The notes under the pieces were generated by a model. That model was not told the origin of the DNA, searched no databases, and worked only from the letters and a program-made list of their open reading frames with translations. A DNA stretch of 24,343 nt from Armatimonadota bacterium. GTDB lineage: Bacteria; Armatimonadota; Zipacnadia; Zipacnadales; FEN-943. How positions within the stretch are numbered: the stretch's first letter is position 1; every line of letters begins with the position of its first letter. A program made the translations under genes and the position numbers. This document shows, one piece after another, positions 1 to 7,362 of this stretch. The stretch covers positions 1 to 24,343 of the forward strand of contig JANZZA010000667.1 in the NCBI GenBank assembly GCA_026419655.1, written 5' to 3'.

Positions 1-364
1 GCCCCGACGGAGGGCTGGTCTCCGCCGGCGGGCGGTCAGGCTTACTCGTCCAACGTGGGCCTTTCACCAGCCAGACGTGGCAGGCAGTGTCCAGCAAAAC
101 CCTGTGGCCGCGCCCGGACGCGCTGAAAGCAAACTGCAGGCCGCGGCGGCCCGCGCCACCCTGGGGAACGGGCAGGGTGAAGGGCACCGTCACGGTGCGC
201 CCGGCAGGCACGCTGACTCGCGCCGCGGTGGACACTGGTGGCACTCCAATGCGCCCCTCAACCTGAACCGCTGTCTCGCCCGCATCTCGCGGATTTGCGA
301 CCGAGACTAAGGCCGGGAGCCGTCCTTCCTTCGCTTGCCGGGCCGGCGCCCAGGCCAAAGTCAA
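1..364 (-). CDS. C-terminal continuation of the GH-A glycosidase, out of frame and cut by the window edge
   Basis: Read on the minus strand, a frame entered at base 364 stays open to the window edge (about 121 residues). It looks like real protein: an Ig/NEW3-like beta-sandwich stretch containing RLPALVSVANPRDAGETAVQ and later RVSVPAGRTVTVPFTLP. This resembles the stalk domain just upstream in the glycosidase ending at 361. No ATG or good ribosome site begins it; only TTG codons at 364 and 358 are available. The upstream frame ends in a CCCTTTTTGA run, and a single -1 slip there joins the two frames seamlessly (...VVVTPF-LTLAWAPAR...). I therefore read it as the same gene split by a frameshift. 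The split may be a homopolymer assembly error, a true mutation or programmed slippage. A separate TTG-started gene is possible but less likely. Confidence 0.6.
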   Translation of the reverse strand, partial: MTLAWAPARQAKEGRLPALVSVANPRDAGETAVQVEGRIGVPPVSTAARVSVPAGRTVTVPFTLPVPQGGAGRRGLQFAFSASGRGHRVLLDTACHVWLVKGPRWTSKPDRPPAETSPPSG

Positions 365-2778
365 AAAGGGGTGACCACCACGGTCGTTGAGGCCTCGGCC
401 AGAAGCGTGCCGTCCGACGACCTCAGCAGAGCCTGCACCGGATAACCGCCAACCTTTTCTAAGGTAGGTGCGCGCAGCCGAACATAAAACGTCGCCTTCT
501 GACCGGGTTTCAATGCAACAGGTATAGACTTAGGGAGTGCTGTCCATCCAACTGGGCGCACCAAAAGGCTACCACGCAAGACCGACGGACTGGCAATCTC
601 AGCCTTCACGGTCACGTCGTCGCCCGGCGCAGGCCGGGCAGGCCTAGCCGAAAGCTCCAGAGCAGGCCTGGCAGCTCCAACGTGCCGGAACTCGCCGCTG
701 ATGAAGACCGGCATGTCGCCAAGCTCCAGCGTAAGCATGCCGCCGACGGTCCTGCGCGTCTCCTCGAAGGCGTCTCCCCATTGCAGCCTGGCCCTGTCGA
801 CGCCTAGGGCAAAGGCGGCCGTGGCCGTGACGCCGTCCGCCCAGGCCACGATGACCTGTTCTTTCCCGCGCCGGAAAAGAAAGGCGTAGCGTTTGTCGTC
901 TGGTGCAGTTGGCAAAAGCTGGCGCACGAACTCTGCCCCTGCCAGGTGCCGCGTCATTACCCAGAAGGCTACCAGTGCTGGCTTGGGCTGATACGTGTCC
1001 CAACGCACCAAGCCGTAGCGATGTTCAACGTAAGTCGGGTCCGGACCGTCGTCCTGAAAGTCGTACCAGAACACTCGCTCAATGAAGGGCAAACCGCGAG
1101 CGAGGACGAAGGTTCGGACCAGATAATTAGCCGATGTTTGCTCGGGGACGCCGTAGGGGTCCTCATGCGTCGGCCAGCCTATCTCCGTAAGCCAGAGTTT
1201 CTTGTCCTCCATGCCGTACCTTACCATAAGGTCGCGGGCACGCTTCATTTCATCCACAAACCCCGTGGCCTCAGGCGACCCGGGAGCTCGGTAGGGATGG
1301 ATTGACAATGCATCCATGTACCCAGCGCCGCCAAGCTCAAGTACCCGCTCGATGTAGCGAAGGTCCGTGTAGGAGGTGCATACGCCCAAGACCGTGCAGT
1401 TCGGGTCGGCCTGTTTGACAGCCTCATAGGTCGTCTTCAGCAGCCCGAAGTACTCGTCGGGATTTGGCTCGCGGCCATGCCAGAAGAGGAAGCCAACGTT
1501 AGGCTCGTTGTACACCTCCCAATCTCGGCATACATCCCCATAGCGCTTCACCAGCTCGACGGCATAGCGTGCGAAGCCCTGCCAGCCGTCGGGTGTGTGT
1601 GGAGCCTGGCCGCCATCGTAGTTGGGGTTGCTGTAGCTAAAAAGAAATAAGGGGTGCAACCCTGTTTGACGGGCAGCCCCGATAAACTGTCCCAAACGCT
1701 CGTGGAAAACCCATTCACCTCTGCGCGGCTCGGCAGCAGCCCAGCTCCATTCGTCGCGAAAGCATTCAAACCCGGCACGCCGGATCAACTCGAAGCACTC
1801 CTCGGTTTCATGGAGCCACTGGCCGAAAAGCGTGCAGAAGCGGAAAAAATGCAAGCAGACACCGAAAAACGGGTTATCTGAAAGCCTAATGGGATGCGGC
1901 GGAGCGAGCACGGCCATGTATGCGCGGCTGGCCTCGGTGTCGTTGACTTTCACCGATACGGTGAGCATGCCTAAAGCCGCATGAGATGGCTGCAGGGACA
2001 AGACCTCAGCTTCGCCGCCTTCTATTTGCACCGTTGCCTCGCGCCGCGCAACCAAGCGCTCGCGGGCGTCGGTTACCACAACCACCACCTTGCCCGTGAC
2101 CGGCTCGGTGAGGCAGGTATTGCGCGCGGTGACCTTTAGCTCCCATGGCTCATCGCTGAAGACCACGTTTCCAAACCAGCCGGTCTCGGCTGTGATGGCC
2201 AGGGCAGCACTGGGCGGAGCGACCGTGATGTAACTGAGGTCGTCAAAGAATACGTCGCCGCTCAACGGCTCGATATCACTGTCCACCAGCACGCTGTCGA
2301 AGGTCAGGGGATAGTTAATCTTGCCATCAGCGTTGCCGCCCCAGAAGCCCTCGATACGGTCCAGGCGGCAGGACATCTGACGCCAGCCCGTGAAGTCCAG
2401 CTTGCCCAGCGTCCACTGGAAGGTTTCAGCAGCGCGGTCAAATAGCCGCACGCGCACCGACTGGCCAGAGCCGTCGCCGCACACCCAGACGCGGAATTCC
2501 GTCGGCTCGCCTGCGAGGGTGATGCGGCCGCCGCTAAGACCAATGCCCGAGAACATGATGCCCTCGACGCCCGGGTAGTTGTAGTGAAGCTTGGCGGAGT
2601 GGCGTCCAGAATGGGCCTCCGCTGCGCTCAGTTCTGCCTGACAGCCTTCGGGAAGCTGCTGGCCAACTAACACTGGCTCGCGACCGTCGTCAAAGTTAGT
2701 AATAAGAAGCTCCATCTCTCGCGGCTGAGCACAAAAAGCAACTGCAAGAAAAATGGTGACGCCGAGCACGAGAAGCAC
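361..2778 (-). CDS. Secreted clan GH-A glycoside hydrolase (GH39-like) with N-terminal carbohydrate-binding-like domain
   Basis: Predicted extracellular glycosidase of 805 residues. Residues 1-17 form a signal peptide (hydrophobic VLGVTIFLAVAFCA). Residues ~22-185 look like a jelly-roll binding domain ending FFDDLSYIT. Residues ~195-290 are an Ig-like linker. Residues ~298-620 are a (beta/alpha)8 catalytic domain. The clan GH-A pair is visible: acid/base Glu425 in WEVYNEPN and nucleophile Glu532 in LWLTEIGWPT, with SIHPY at 492-496 between them. The GH39-like label rests on these motifs; substrate cannot be read. Residues ~655-805 begin a beta-sandwich tail that seems to continue in another frame (1-364). 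The start is GTG at 2778 or GTG at 2769; GGAGG lies 1 base before the first and about 10 before the second, and an in-frame stop at 2794-2796 rules out anything longer. It is transcribed away from the ABC operon. Confidence 0.85.
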   Translation of the reverse strand: MLLVLGVTIFLAVAFCAQPREMELLITNFDDGREPVLVGQQLPEGCQAELSAAEAHSGRHSAKLHYNYPGVEGIMFSGIGLSGGRITLAGEPTEFRVWVCGDGSGQSVRVRLFDRAAETFQWTLGKLDFTGWRQMSCRLDRIEGFWGGNADGKINYPLTFDSVLVDSDIEPLSGDVFFDDLSYITVAPPSAALAITAETGWFGNVVFSDEPWELKVTARNTCLTEPVTGKVVVVVTDARERLVARREATVQIEGGEAEVLSLQPSHAALGMLTVSVKVNDTEASRAYMAVLAPPHPIRLSDNPFFGVCLHFFRFCTLFGQWLHETEECFELIRRAGFECFRDEWSWAAAEPRRGEWVFHERLGQFIGAARQTGLHPLFLFSYSNPNYDGGQAPHTPDGWQGFARYAVELVKRYGDVCRDWEVYNEPNVGFLFWHGREPNPDEYFGLLKTTYEAVKQADPNCTVLGVCTSYTDLRYIERVLELGGAGYMDALSIHPYRAPGSPEATGFVDEMKRARDLMVRYGMEDKKLWLTEIGWPTHEDPYGVPEQTSANYLVRTFVLARGLPFIERVFWYDFQDDGPDPTYVEHRYGLVRWDTYQPKPALVAFWVMTRHLAGAEFVRQLLPTAPDDKRYAFLFRRGKEQVIVAWADGVTATAAFALGVDRARLQWGDAFEETRRTVGGMLTLELGDMPVFISGEFRHVGAARPALELSARPARPAPGDDVTVKAEIASPSVLRGSLLVRPVGWTALPKSIPVALKPGQKATFYVRLRAPTLEKVGGYPVQALLRSSDGTLLAEASTTVVVTPF

Positions 2779-3234
2779 GCCTCCAGATTGAGATTAGTCC
2801 CATTGATTACTGCTGCAGAGCCTTCACTTCCCCGGTGCGTCGCGTCTATACAGTTTAGCTTGCGGGTGCAAACCTGGGCCTCACACAGACATGCAGCTGC
2901 GTCCGGACAAGTTTTACAACAGTCACCCTGGTGAGACACATTGTACAGCGCTCTGGTCTGTCTGGCTAAACCGACTTCAGCGGGGAGGGATTACTTCTTT
3001 CTCATGCCTCCTCCCGCTGGCCACAAGAGCACGCACAGAGTATTGACGGCTCCGGTGCCACGGGCAGACAAGAGGTGCGCGACTACCTCAACGGATGTGA
3101 GGAAAGCCTTCCCAGGTGCCACTTGCAGATGAGACACGTCCTGTTCCGACCTATAACAACGCAAGAAAGAATGTCTGTGCTATGAGCAGCACGAAAACAC
3201 CCGGGTTACATACCTGAGGAGCAAGCTTTGCAAA
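2779..3234. other. Gene-free upstream part of the divergent gap
   Basis: No convincing gene: the open frames here lack ribosome sites and protein-like composition. The only structure I see is a weak direct repeat about 61 bases apart, GGTGCCACgGGCAGAcaAGA (from 3054) and GGTGCCACtTGCAGATgAGA (from 3115). It suggests that the stretch, like other gaps in the window, is built from decayed repeats. Confidence 0.4.
2846..2875 (-). promoter_or_regulatory. Weak sigma70-like promoter candidate for the GH-A gene
   Basis: On the minus strand TTTGCA is followed after 16 bases by TATAGA, about 70 bases before the GTG start at 2778. Each hexamer matches the consensus at about four of six positions. This is the best candidate I found close to the gene, but such matches are common by chance. 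Confidence 0.2.
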
Positions 3235-3345
3235 GGTGATTGTTGCCAAAGCCTGTGGAGGCCTACCCGAGGTGCAGCAAGTGTACAGAGCTGTGCACTC
3301 GAGCTATTGATTGCACCGAAATCTCGCACTCGCAGAGGGAGGTTC
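3235..3345 (+). repeat. ~105-bp intergenic repeat, copy A
   Basis: A copy of the dispersed element, read on the plus strand. It starts GGTGATTGTTGCCAAAGCC, and an inner inverted repeat GTGTACAG/CTGTGCAC lies at 3278-3295. Compared without gaps against the minus-strand copy at 14041-14123, 56 of 83 positions agree by my count, far above chance. Mismatches fall evenly across the three codon positions, so this is not a conserved coding sequence. A second, weaker start (GTTGCCAAAGAG, from 3353) follows at the same ~111-bp spacing, suggesting a degraded tandem pair. Confidence 0.7.
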
Positions 3346-3376
3346 TGCCACAGTTGCCAAAGAGTTTCCTGTACAA

Positions 3377-3405
3377 GAAAAAGCCACGCGGATGTTTCGT
3401 GGCTT
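3377..3405 (-). terminator. Intrinsic terminator-like hairpin on the minus strand
   Basis: Plus bases 3381-3388 (AAGCCACG) and 3398-3405 (CGTGGCTT) are a perfect 8-bp inverted repeat with a 9-base loop. Read on the minus strand the stem runs straight into TTTTTC, the layout of a Rho-independent terminator; on the plus strand there is no T run. No minus-strand gene ends here. It could stop a short minus transcript, act as an attenuator in a very long GH-A leader, or block antisense transcription from the ABC promoter region. Confidence 0.4.
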
Positions 3406-3457
3406 GCCGGCTGCACGAAAGCAAAGACTCTTGACAACTCCACTGTCCGCTGGAGAC

Positions 3458-3486
3458 GTGACGTCCACCCTGGGGCGGAGTATAAT
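3458..3486 (+). promoter_or_regulatory. Sigma70-type promoter for the ABC exporter operon
   Basis: A perfect -10 TATAAT (3481-3486) is preceded by a 17-base spacer and a partial -35 GTGACG (3458-3463, TGAC conserved). Transcription would start near 3493, leaving a leader of about 170-200 bases before the ABC ATPase. That leader contains the hairpin and short ORF listed next. The same bases read on the minus strand give TATACT but no matching -35. Confidence 0.5.
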
Positions 3487-3521
3487 GAACGGGAACTAGC
3501 AAAGCCCCTGACGGCGTTAAG

Positions 3522-3557
3522 CATTCCGGCCAGCCATTTTGGAGGAGGGCCGGAATG
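3522..3557 (+). promoter_or_regulatory. Leader hairpin enclosing a Shine-Dalgarno sequence
   Basis: CATTCCGGCC (3522-3531) and GGCCGGAATG (3548-3557) are a perfect 10-bp inverted repeat. The 16-base loop holds GGAGGAG, and the 3' arm ends in the ATG of a 27-codon ORF. In RNA this stem would bury a start codon and display its ribosome site in the loop. This layout fits translational control or attenuation in the ABC operon leader. There is no T run, so it is not an intrinsic terminator. Confidence 0.4.
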
Positions 3558-3638
3558 TTGTTGGCTGCAGGGCCTGGTGACGCCGCACGGGCCGCGCCCT
3601 CATCACTAAGGGGCGGAAGGTATATCGTTGGTGGGTAA
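3555..3638 (+). CDS. Putative 27-residue leader peptide ORF
   Basis: ATG at 3555 follows GGAGGAGGG (3541-3549) at near-ideal spacing, the best ribosome site in this part of the window. The frame encodes MLLAAGPGDAARAAPSSLRG then GRYIVGG and stops at TAA 3636-3638, about 50 bases before the ABC ATPase start. It lies inside the predicted transcript, and its start sits in the arm of a perfect hairpin. I do not recognise the peptide; there is no run of one amino acid as in classic attenuators. It may be a regulatory leader peptide or a chance ORF behind a purine-rich loop. Confidence 0.3.
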   Translation: MLLAAGPGDAARAAPSSLRGGRYIVGG

Positions 3639-3689
3639 ACGAGCGCCCGGGGGTGAGCTACCATAGCACTCGCCATCCGAACCGAAGGC

Positions 3690-4592
3690 TTGACGAAAAT
3701 CTATCAGTTAGAATTCGGCCGCAAGCAGACGGGCGTAGAGGACCTGAACCTAGAGGTTGAGGAGGGCCAGATTTTTGGTCTGGTCGGCCCAAACGGGTCG
3801 GGCAAGACAACTACGCTGAAGCTACTACTGGGGCTTGTCTTTCCAACCAGTGGCACAGGTGAAGTGCTGGGCTTTCCTATAGGCCATCCGGCGTACAAGG
3901 AGCGCATAGGATTTCTTCCAGAAGGCCCGTATTTTTACGACCACCTCAACGCCGTGGAGCTGCTGCGGTTTTACGGCGGCCTTTTCGGTCTGGGCGGCAA
4001 GGAGCTTGACAGGCGCGTGCAGGAGCTATTGGAACTGGTGGGGATGTGGGACCGCCGGCATATCCGCGTGCGCAATTATTCCCGTGGCATGCTCCAGCGC
4101 GTAGGTGTGGCCCAGGCCCTCATCAACGACCCGGACCTCATCTTCCTTGACGAGCCGACTTCGGGCCTGGACCCGCTGGGCGCTATGCAAATCCGCGAAG
4201 TAATCACCCGCATCCGGGACCAGGGCAAGACGGTGTTCCTTTGCTCCCACCTGCTTAAGGAAATGGAGCCGCTTTGCGACAACATCGCCATCCTCAACCG
4301 CGGCCGGGTAGTTCAGAGCGGGACGGTGGACGAGCTTCTTGCCGGGCCGCAAGGCATGTATATGCTACGCGCCCACACAGTTCCCCAGGAGGTGGTCGAG
4401 TCATTGCGCTCCTTCGCCACCGAAGTCAGGACCTGGGATAGCGAGATTGAAGCTACCTTTGCTGACCAGAAGCTTGCTGCCCAAGCCCTTGAAGCAGTAG
4501 TGGAGGCCGGTGGGACAGTGCGGGAACTGTCGCCCTATCGCCGCTCTCTTGAGGAAGTCTTCATTGACGCCGTCGGAGGAGAAGCCCAATGA
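3690..4592 (+). CDS. ABC-2 type exporter ATP-binding protein (NatA/CcmA-like)
   Basis: Cytoplasmic ATPase of an ABC-2 exporter; substrate unknown. From the TTG start: Walker A GPNGSGKTT at 33-41, Q-loop region GFLPEGPYFY at 74-83, ABC signature in the variant NYSRGMLQRVGVAQAL at 129-144, Walker B LIFLDEP at 150-156, D-loop SGLDP near 158-162 and H-loop CSHLL at 185-189. A C-terminal ~90-residue tail is typical of this class. The start is doubtful. In-frame codons upstream read AIRTEGLTKIY, the usual first beta strand, back to a stop at 3654, but contain no ATG/GTG. An ATA at 3663 lies 6 bases after GGGGTGA. The end overlaps the permease start by four bases (ATGA), indicating translational coupling. 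Confidence 0.93.
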   Translation: MTKIYQLEFGRKQTGVEDLNLEVEEGQIFGLVGPNGSGKTTTLKLLLGLVFPTSGTGEVLGFPIGHPAYKERIGFLPEGPYFYDHLNAVELLRFYGGLFGLGGKELDRRVQELLELVGMWDRRHIRVRNYSRGMLQRVGVAQALINDPDLIFLDEPTSGLDPLGAMQIREVITRIRDQGKTVFLCSHLLKEMEPLCDNIAILNRGRVVQSGTVDELLAGPQGMYMLRAHTVPQEVVESLRSFATEVRTWDSEIEATFADQKLAAQALEAVVEAGGTVRELSPYRRSLEEVFIDAVGGEAQ

Positions 4593-5410
4593 AGGCCATC
4601 TACCGCGTCGCCCGCGCTACCTTTTTCGAGGCATGGCGTCGCCGCTTTCTCAATGCCATCCTGGTATTCGCAGTTCTCATCATCGGCTCTTCGTGGTCTC
4701 TGGCGTATCTGCAGCCAGGCGCTGAGCTAACCCTGCTCATTGACATTGGCCTTGGCGCTATCCGCTTCTTCGGGATGCTCATCGCCGTCTTCCTGGGCGT
4801 GCGCCTTATCGCCGACGAAATGGAAAAGCGCACCGTCCACACTCTCCTCGCCAAGCCCGTGACGCGCACTCAATTCCTGGTTGGCAAGCTCGTCGGCGCC
4901 CTAGCCACTGTGTGGAGCAATATCCTGCTCATGGGCATCGCCTTCTACATCGTCTTTGCCCTCAAGGCTCCCCAGTTCCGCAACATGGACCCCGAAAAGG
5001 GACCCGTGGTGCGCATGGACTTCATGTATGCCAACATCGCCAAGGCCATTGGGCTAAGCTTCCTGGAAGTTGGCTGCATTGTGGCCATCGCCGTGATGGC
5101 CTCGACTATCTTCTCGTGGATTCTGGCAGCGATTTTCAGCTTCTTCCTGTACTTCGTCGGCCAGATGGCAGATTTCTTCCGCGTCCTTGCTCAGAACCCC
5201 GACCGGGTAGAAAGCGCCGTTCAGCGCACCTTCTTTGCCATCCTCTACGCGGTCCTTCCCCACTTCGAGGTCTTCGATGTGCGTGAGGCCATTCTCAAGG
5301 ACCAGTTCCTGCCCTGGCTAACCCTGGGCAAAATCGTCGCCACGGGCGTGTTATACATTGTCATCGCCACCCTCATTGCCTGGCTGGCCTTTAAGGGCCG
5401 CGAGGTGTGA
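4589..5410 (+). CDS. ABC-2 type exporter permease
   Basis: Integral membrane partner of the ATPase just upstream, 273 residues. Hydrophobic segments lie roughly at 20-42, 50-78, 106-127, 150-190 (probably two spans) and 245-267, matching the ABC2_membrane_5 style of permease. Between spans 2 and 3 sits the charged cytoplasmic loop LIADEMEKRTVHTLLAKPVTRTQFLVGK, typical of ABC-2 permeases that dock to the ATPase (written here in two parts: LIADEMEKRTVHTLLAKPV and TRTQFLVGK). The ATG at 4589 overlaps the ATPase stop as ATGA, and GGAGGAG lies just upstream at 4576-4582. Substrate cannot be inferred. Confidence 0.9.
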   Translation: MKAIYRVARATFFEAWRRRFLNAILVFAVLIIGSSWSLAYLQPGAELTLLIDIGLGAIRFFGMLIAVFLGVRLIADEMEKRTVHTLLAKPVTRTQFLVGKLVGALATVWSNILLMGIAFYIVFALKAPQFRNMDPEKGPVVRMDFMYANIAKAIGLSFLEVGCIVAIAVMASTIFSWILAAIFSFFLYFVGQMADFFRVLAQNPDRVESAVQRTFFAILYAVLPHFEVFDVREAILKDQFLPWLTLGKIVATGVLYIVIATLIAWLAFKGREV

Positions 5411-5429
5411 CGCGAGGCGCGATCGCGCT

Positions 5430-6446
5430 ATGCACAGGCGCCGCGAGAAGCTTTCAACTGTGGCTGGCGTTGTCGCTCTAATCGTCCTGGTAGGCCTTCT
5501 CCAGGTCTCCCTCCGGTCTACCAGTTACGACCGGCTGGTCCTGGGGCTCAACCGCCCCATGCCCATAACCAAAGTGGTAGATTTCGACCCAACGGCCATC
5601 ACGGGGGTGGTTATCGGCGCCATCCTGGGTGGCTTTCGAGAAGTTGCTGCCACTATGCTCTGGCTCAAAGTGGATGAACTCTGGGATTCGGGTAGGGGCA
5701 CCGAATTCGCAACCCTAAACCTCATGCGTACCGTCACCCTCCTTGACCCACACTGGATTGAACCCTGGCGCATTACGGCATGGCATCTTGCCTACAACCT
5801 GTACGTGGAAACTGAAGACCCGCACGAACGTGCCATCCTTCTCGACAAGGCCGTTGCCTGCCTCAAAGAAGGCATCTCCTGGAACCCTGATATTTACGAC
5901 CTGTACTTCGAGCTAGGCTGGACTTATTTCGACAAAATCAAGGACTACGAAGAAGCCACCAAGTGGCTCGAGGCCTGCACCCAATTTGAGCATCCTGAGT
6001 ATATAGAGCGCCTAATCGCCCATGCATACGAGCGGCTGCCGGAGATAGACAAGGCCCTCGACTGGTACGATTACTGCATCAAGCGCAACCCCGGCGACCA
6101 TACTGCTATCGGGGCTACCACTACCATTCGCGAGCGTTATCTTCGTGCGTGGCGCCTGGCTCAGCAAAAACGCTACGACGAAGCCCTGAAGGAACTGGAG
6201 TATTATCTGATGGTTGATCCCGAAGACCTCATTGGCCTTCACTTCAAGGCTGACCTGTACGAGAGAATGGGGCAGAAGCGAAAGGCGCACGACATATGGA
6301 AGATGGCCGGAGAGATGCGGGCGCTGGACGACTACGCGCGCTACCGCGCCAGCCTGCTGGCCGCTGAGCTTGGTCTGCCCGCTCCGCCACAGCCAAGAGC
6401 ACTGATGGAAACCAAGAAGGAATTAGCTGTCCCCGTGCCGAAGTAA
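5430..6446 (+). CDS. Membrane-anchored TPR-repeat protein of the ABC operon
   Basis: 338 residues from the ATG at 5430, 19 bases after the permease stop; an in-frame ATG at 5358 would overlap the permease by 53 bases and is less likely. Residues ~9-27 form one transmembrane helix (STVAGVVALIVLVGLLQV). A short region FDPTAITGVVIGAILGGFRE follows, then mostly alpha-helical TPR-like pairs from ~95 to ~310, for example PDIYDLYFELGWTYFDKIKD and EALKELEYYLMVDPEDLIGL. It is probably an accessory or scaffold protein for the exporter, facing the outside. The sequence shows no enzyme motif. A C-terminal Pro-rich tail ends the protein. Confidence 0.75.
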   Translation: MHRRREKLSTVAGVVALIVLVGLLQVSLRSTSYDRLVLGLNRPMPITKVVDFDPTAITGVVIGAILGGFREVAATMLWLKVDELWDSGRGTEFATLNLMRTVTLLDPHWIEPWRITAWHLAYNLYVETEDPHERAILLDKAVACLKEGISWNPDIYDLYFELGWTYFDKIKDYEEATKWLEACTQFEHPEYIERLIAHAYERLPEIDKALDWYDYCIKRNPGDHTAIGATTTIRERYLRAWRLAQQKRYDEALKELEYYLMVDPEDLIGLHFKADLYERMGQKRKAHDIWKMAGEMRALDDYARYRASLLAAELGLPAPPQPRALMETKKELAVPVPK

Positions 6447-6600
6447 ATAGTGAGCATCGGCTGCTGGGAGAGCACGGCGAGTAGGGGGCGTGGCACTGAG
6501 GTGGCTGGCGCGCCCTGCTAAATGGCCCAAGCAGCGAAAAGCTCAGGGGACAAGCTTGGTTTACATGGCTCTCAGGGTGACACGCACGCGACCAGGGCGT

Positions 6601-7263
6601 ATGTTGCCCGCGGCCGGACAGGTCTGTTCGCCTCGACGACTACGACACACAGCTAAGGCCTTTACTCTGATAGAACTTCTCGTAGTCATAGCCATTATCG
6701 CAATCCTGTCCGGTATCCTGTTTCCAGTCTTCGCGCGGGCTCGTGCCAAGGGCCGCCAGGCTTCCTGCACCAGTAACCTCAAGCAGCTTGCCACTGCGCT
6801 GCACTGCTACGCCAACGACCACGACGAGATGTTCCCTCTCGACACGGACATCGGCCCTGGTTCCTTCTGGTTCGAACGGATCCAGCCATATGTGAAGAAC
6901 GAACAGATCGGCGTCTGCCCGCAGCAAGGTTATGCGCCGCGCATCCCACCCGGGGCGGACCATCACTATCCCGCTACATACGCAATGAATGCCGTAATGT
7001 GCCGTATGGACTTCTTCGGCGGCAACACCCTTTATGACCTGGCGAGGATCCACTACACCTGCGACGTGGCGGCCATGTTCATGCTGGGAGAAGCCGTGCG
7101 AGACATCGCCCCACCGCAATGGTTCTTCCCTGCCTGGTGGCCCTATCCCGAATACCACGACTTTCTGCACAACGGCCAGGCTAACGTGGCTTTTGTAGAC
7201 GGTCACGTAAAAAGCCTCGGCCCGGGTGCTGTGTTCAGTGACTACCCCGGCGTACTTAGGTAG
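6601..7263 (+). CDS. Type II/IV pseudopilin with H-X9-DG-like C-terminus (DUF1559-type)
   Basis: Secreted pilin-like protein, 220 residues from ATG 6601. A basic leader RRLRHTAKA precedes the prepilin peptidase site A^FTLIELL, and the hydrophobic helix VVIAIIAILSGILFPVFARA follows, with ARAKGRQASCTSNLKQLATA after it. Near the C-terminus HNGQANVAFVDGHVKSL is the conserved end of the family that is abundant in Planctomycetes, Lentisphaerae and Armatimonadota. The start is uncertain: GTG 6490 and ATG 6565 are in frame and give leaders of 57 and 32 residues; ATG 6601 gives 20, closest to normal, with only AGGG upstream. No pilus assembly genes are present nearby. Confidence 0.8.
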   Translation: MLPAAGQVCSPRRLRHTAKAFTLIELLVVIAIIAILSGILFPVFARARAKGRQASCTSNLKQLATALHCYANDHDEMFPLDTDIGPGSFWFERIQPYVKNEQIGVCPQQGYAPRIPPGADHHYPATYAMNAVMCRMDFFGGNTLYDLARIHYTCDVAAMFMLGEAVRDIAPPQWFFPAWWPYPEYHDFLHNGQANVAFVDGHVKSLGPGAVFSDYPGVLR

Positions 7264-7324
7264 CCACTCACACTGATGCCTGCTGCTGCGCCCGCAGGTG
7301 CCCAAGTGCCTGGACTTTACTTCG

Positions 7325-7353
7325 TTGACAGACCACCGCCTGTCCCCTAGTAT
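7325..7353 (+). promoter_or_regulatory. Promoter directly before the radical SAM gene
   Basis: A perfect -35 TTGACA (7325-7330) and -10 TAGTAT (7348-7353) are separated by 17 bases. Transcription would begin around 7360, only a few bases before the GTG at 7363, and no Shine-Dalgarno sequence is present. The mRNA may be leaderless or nearly so. Confidence 0.5.
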
Positions 7354-7362
7354 GCTTGCCGC

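Noticed and set aside
3431..3436. Perfect TTGACA as a -35 element
   Set aside because: No -10 hexamer lies 16-18 bases downstream; the TATAAT at 3481 is 44 bases away and pairs better with GTGACG at 3458.
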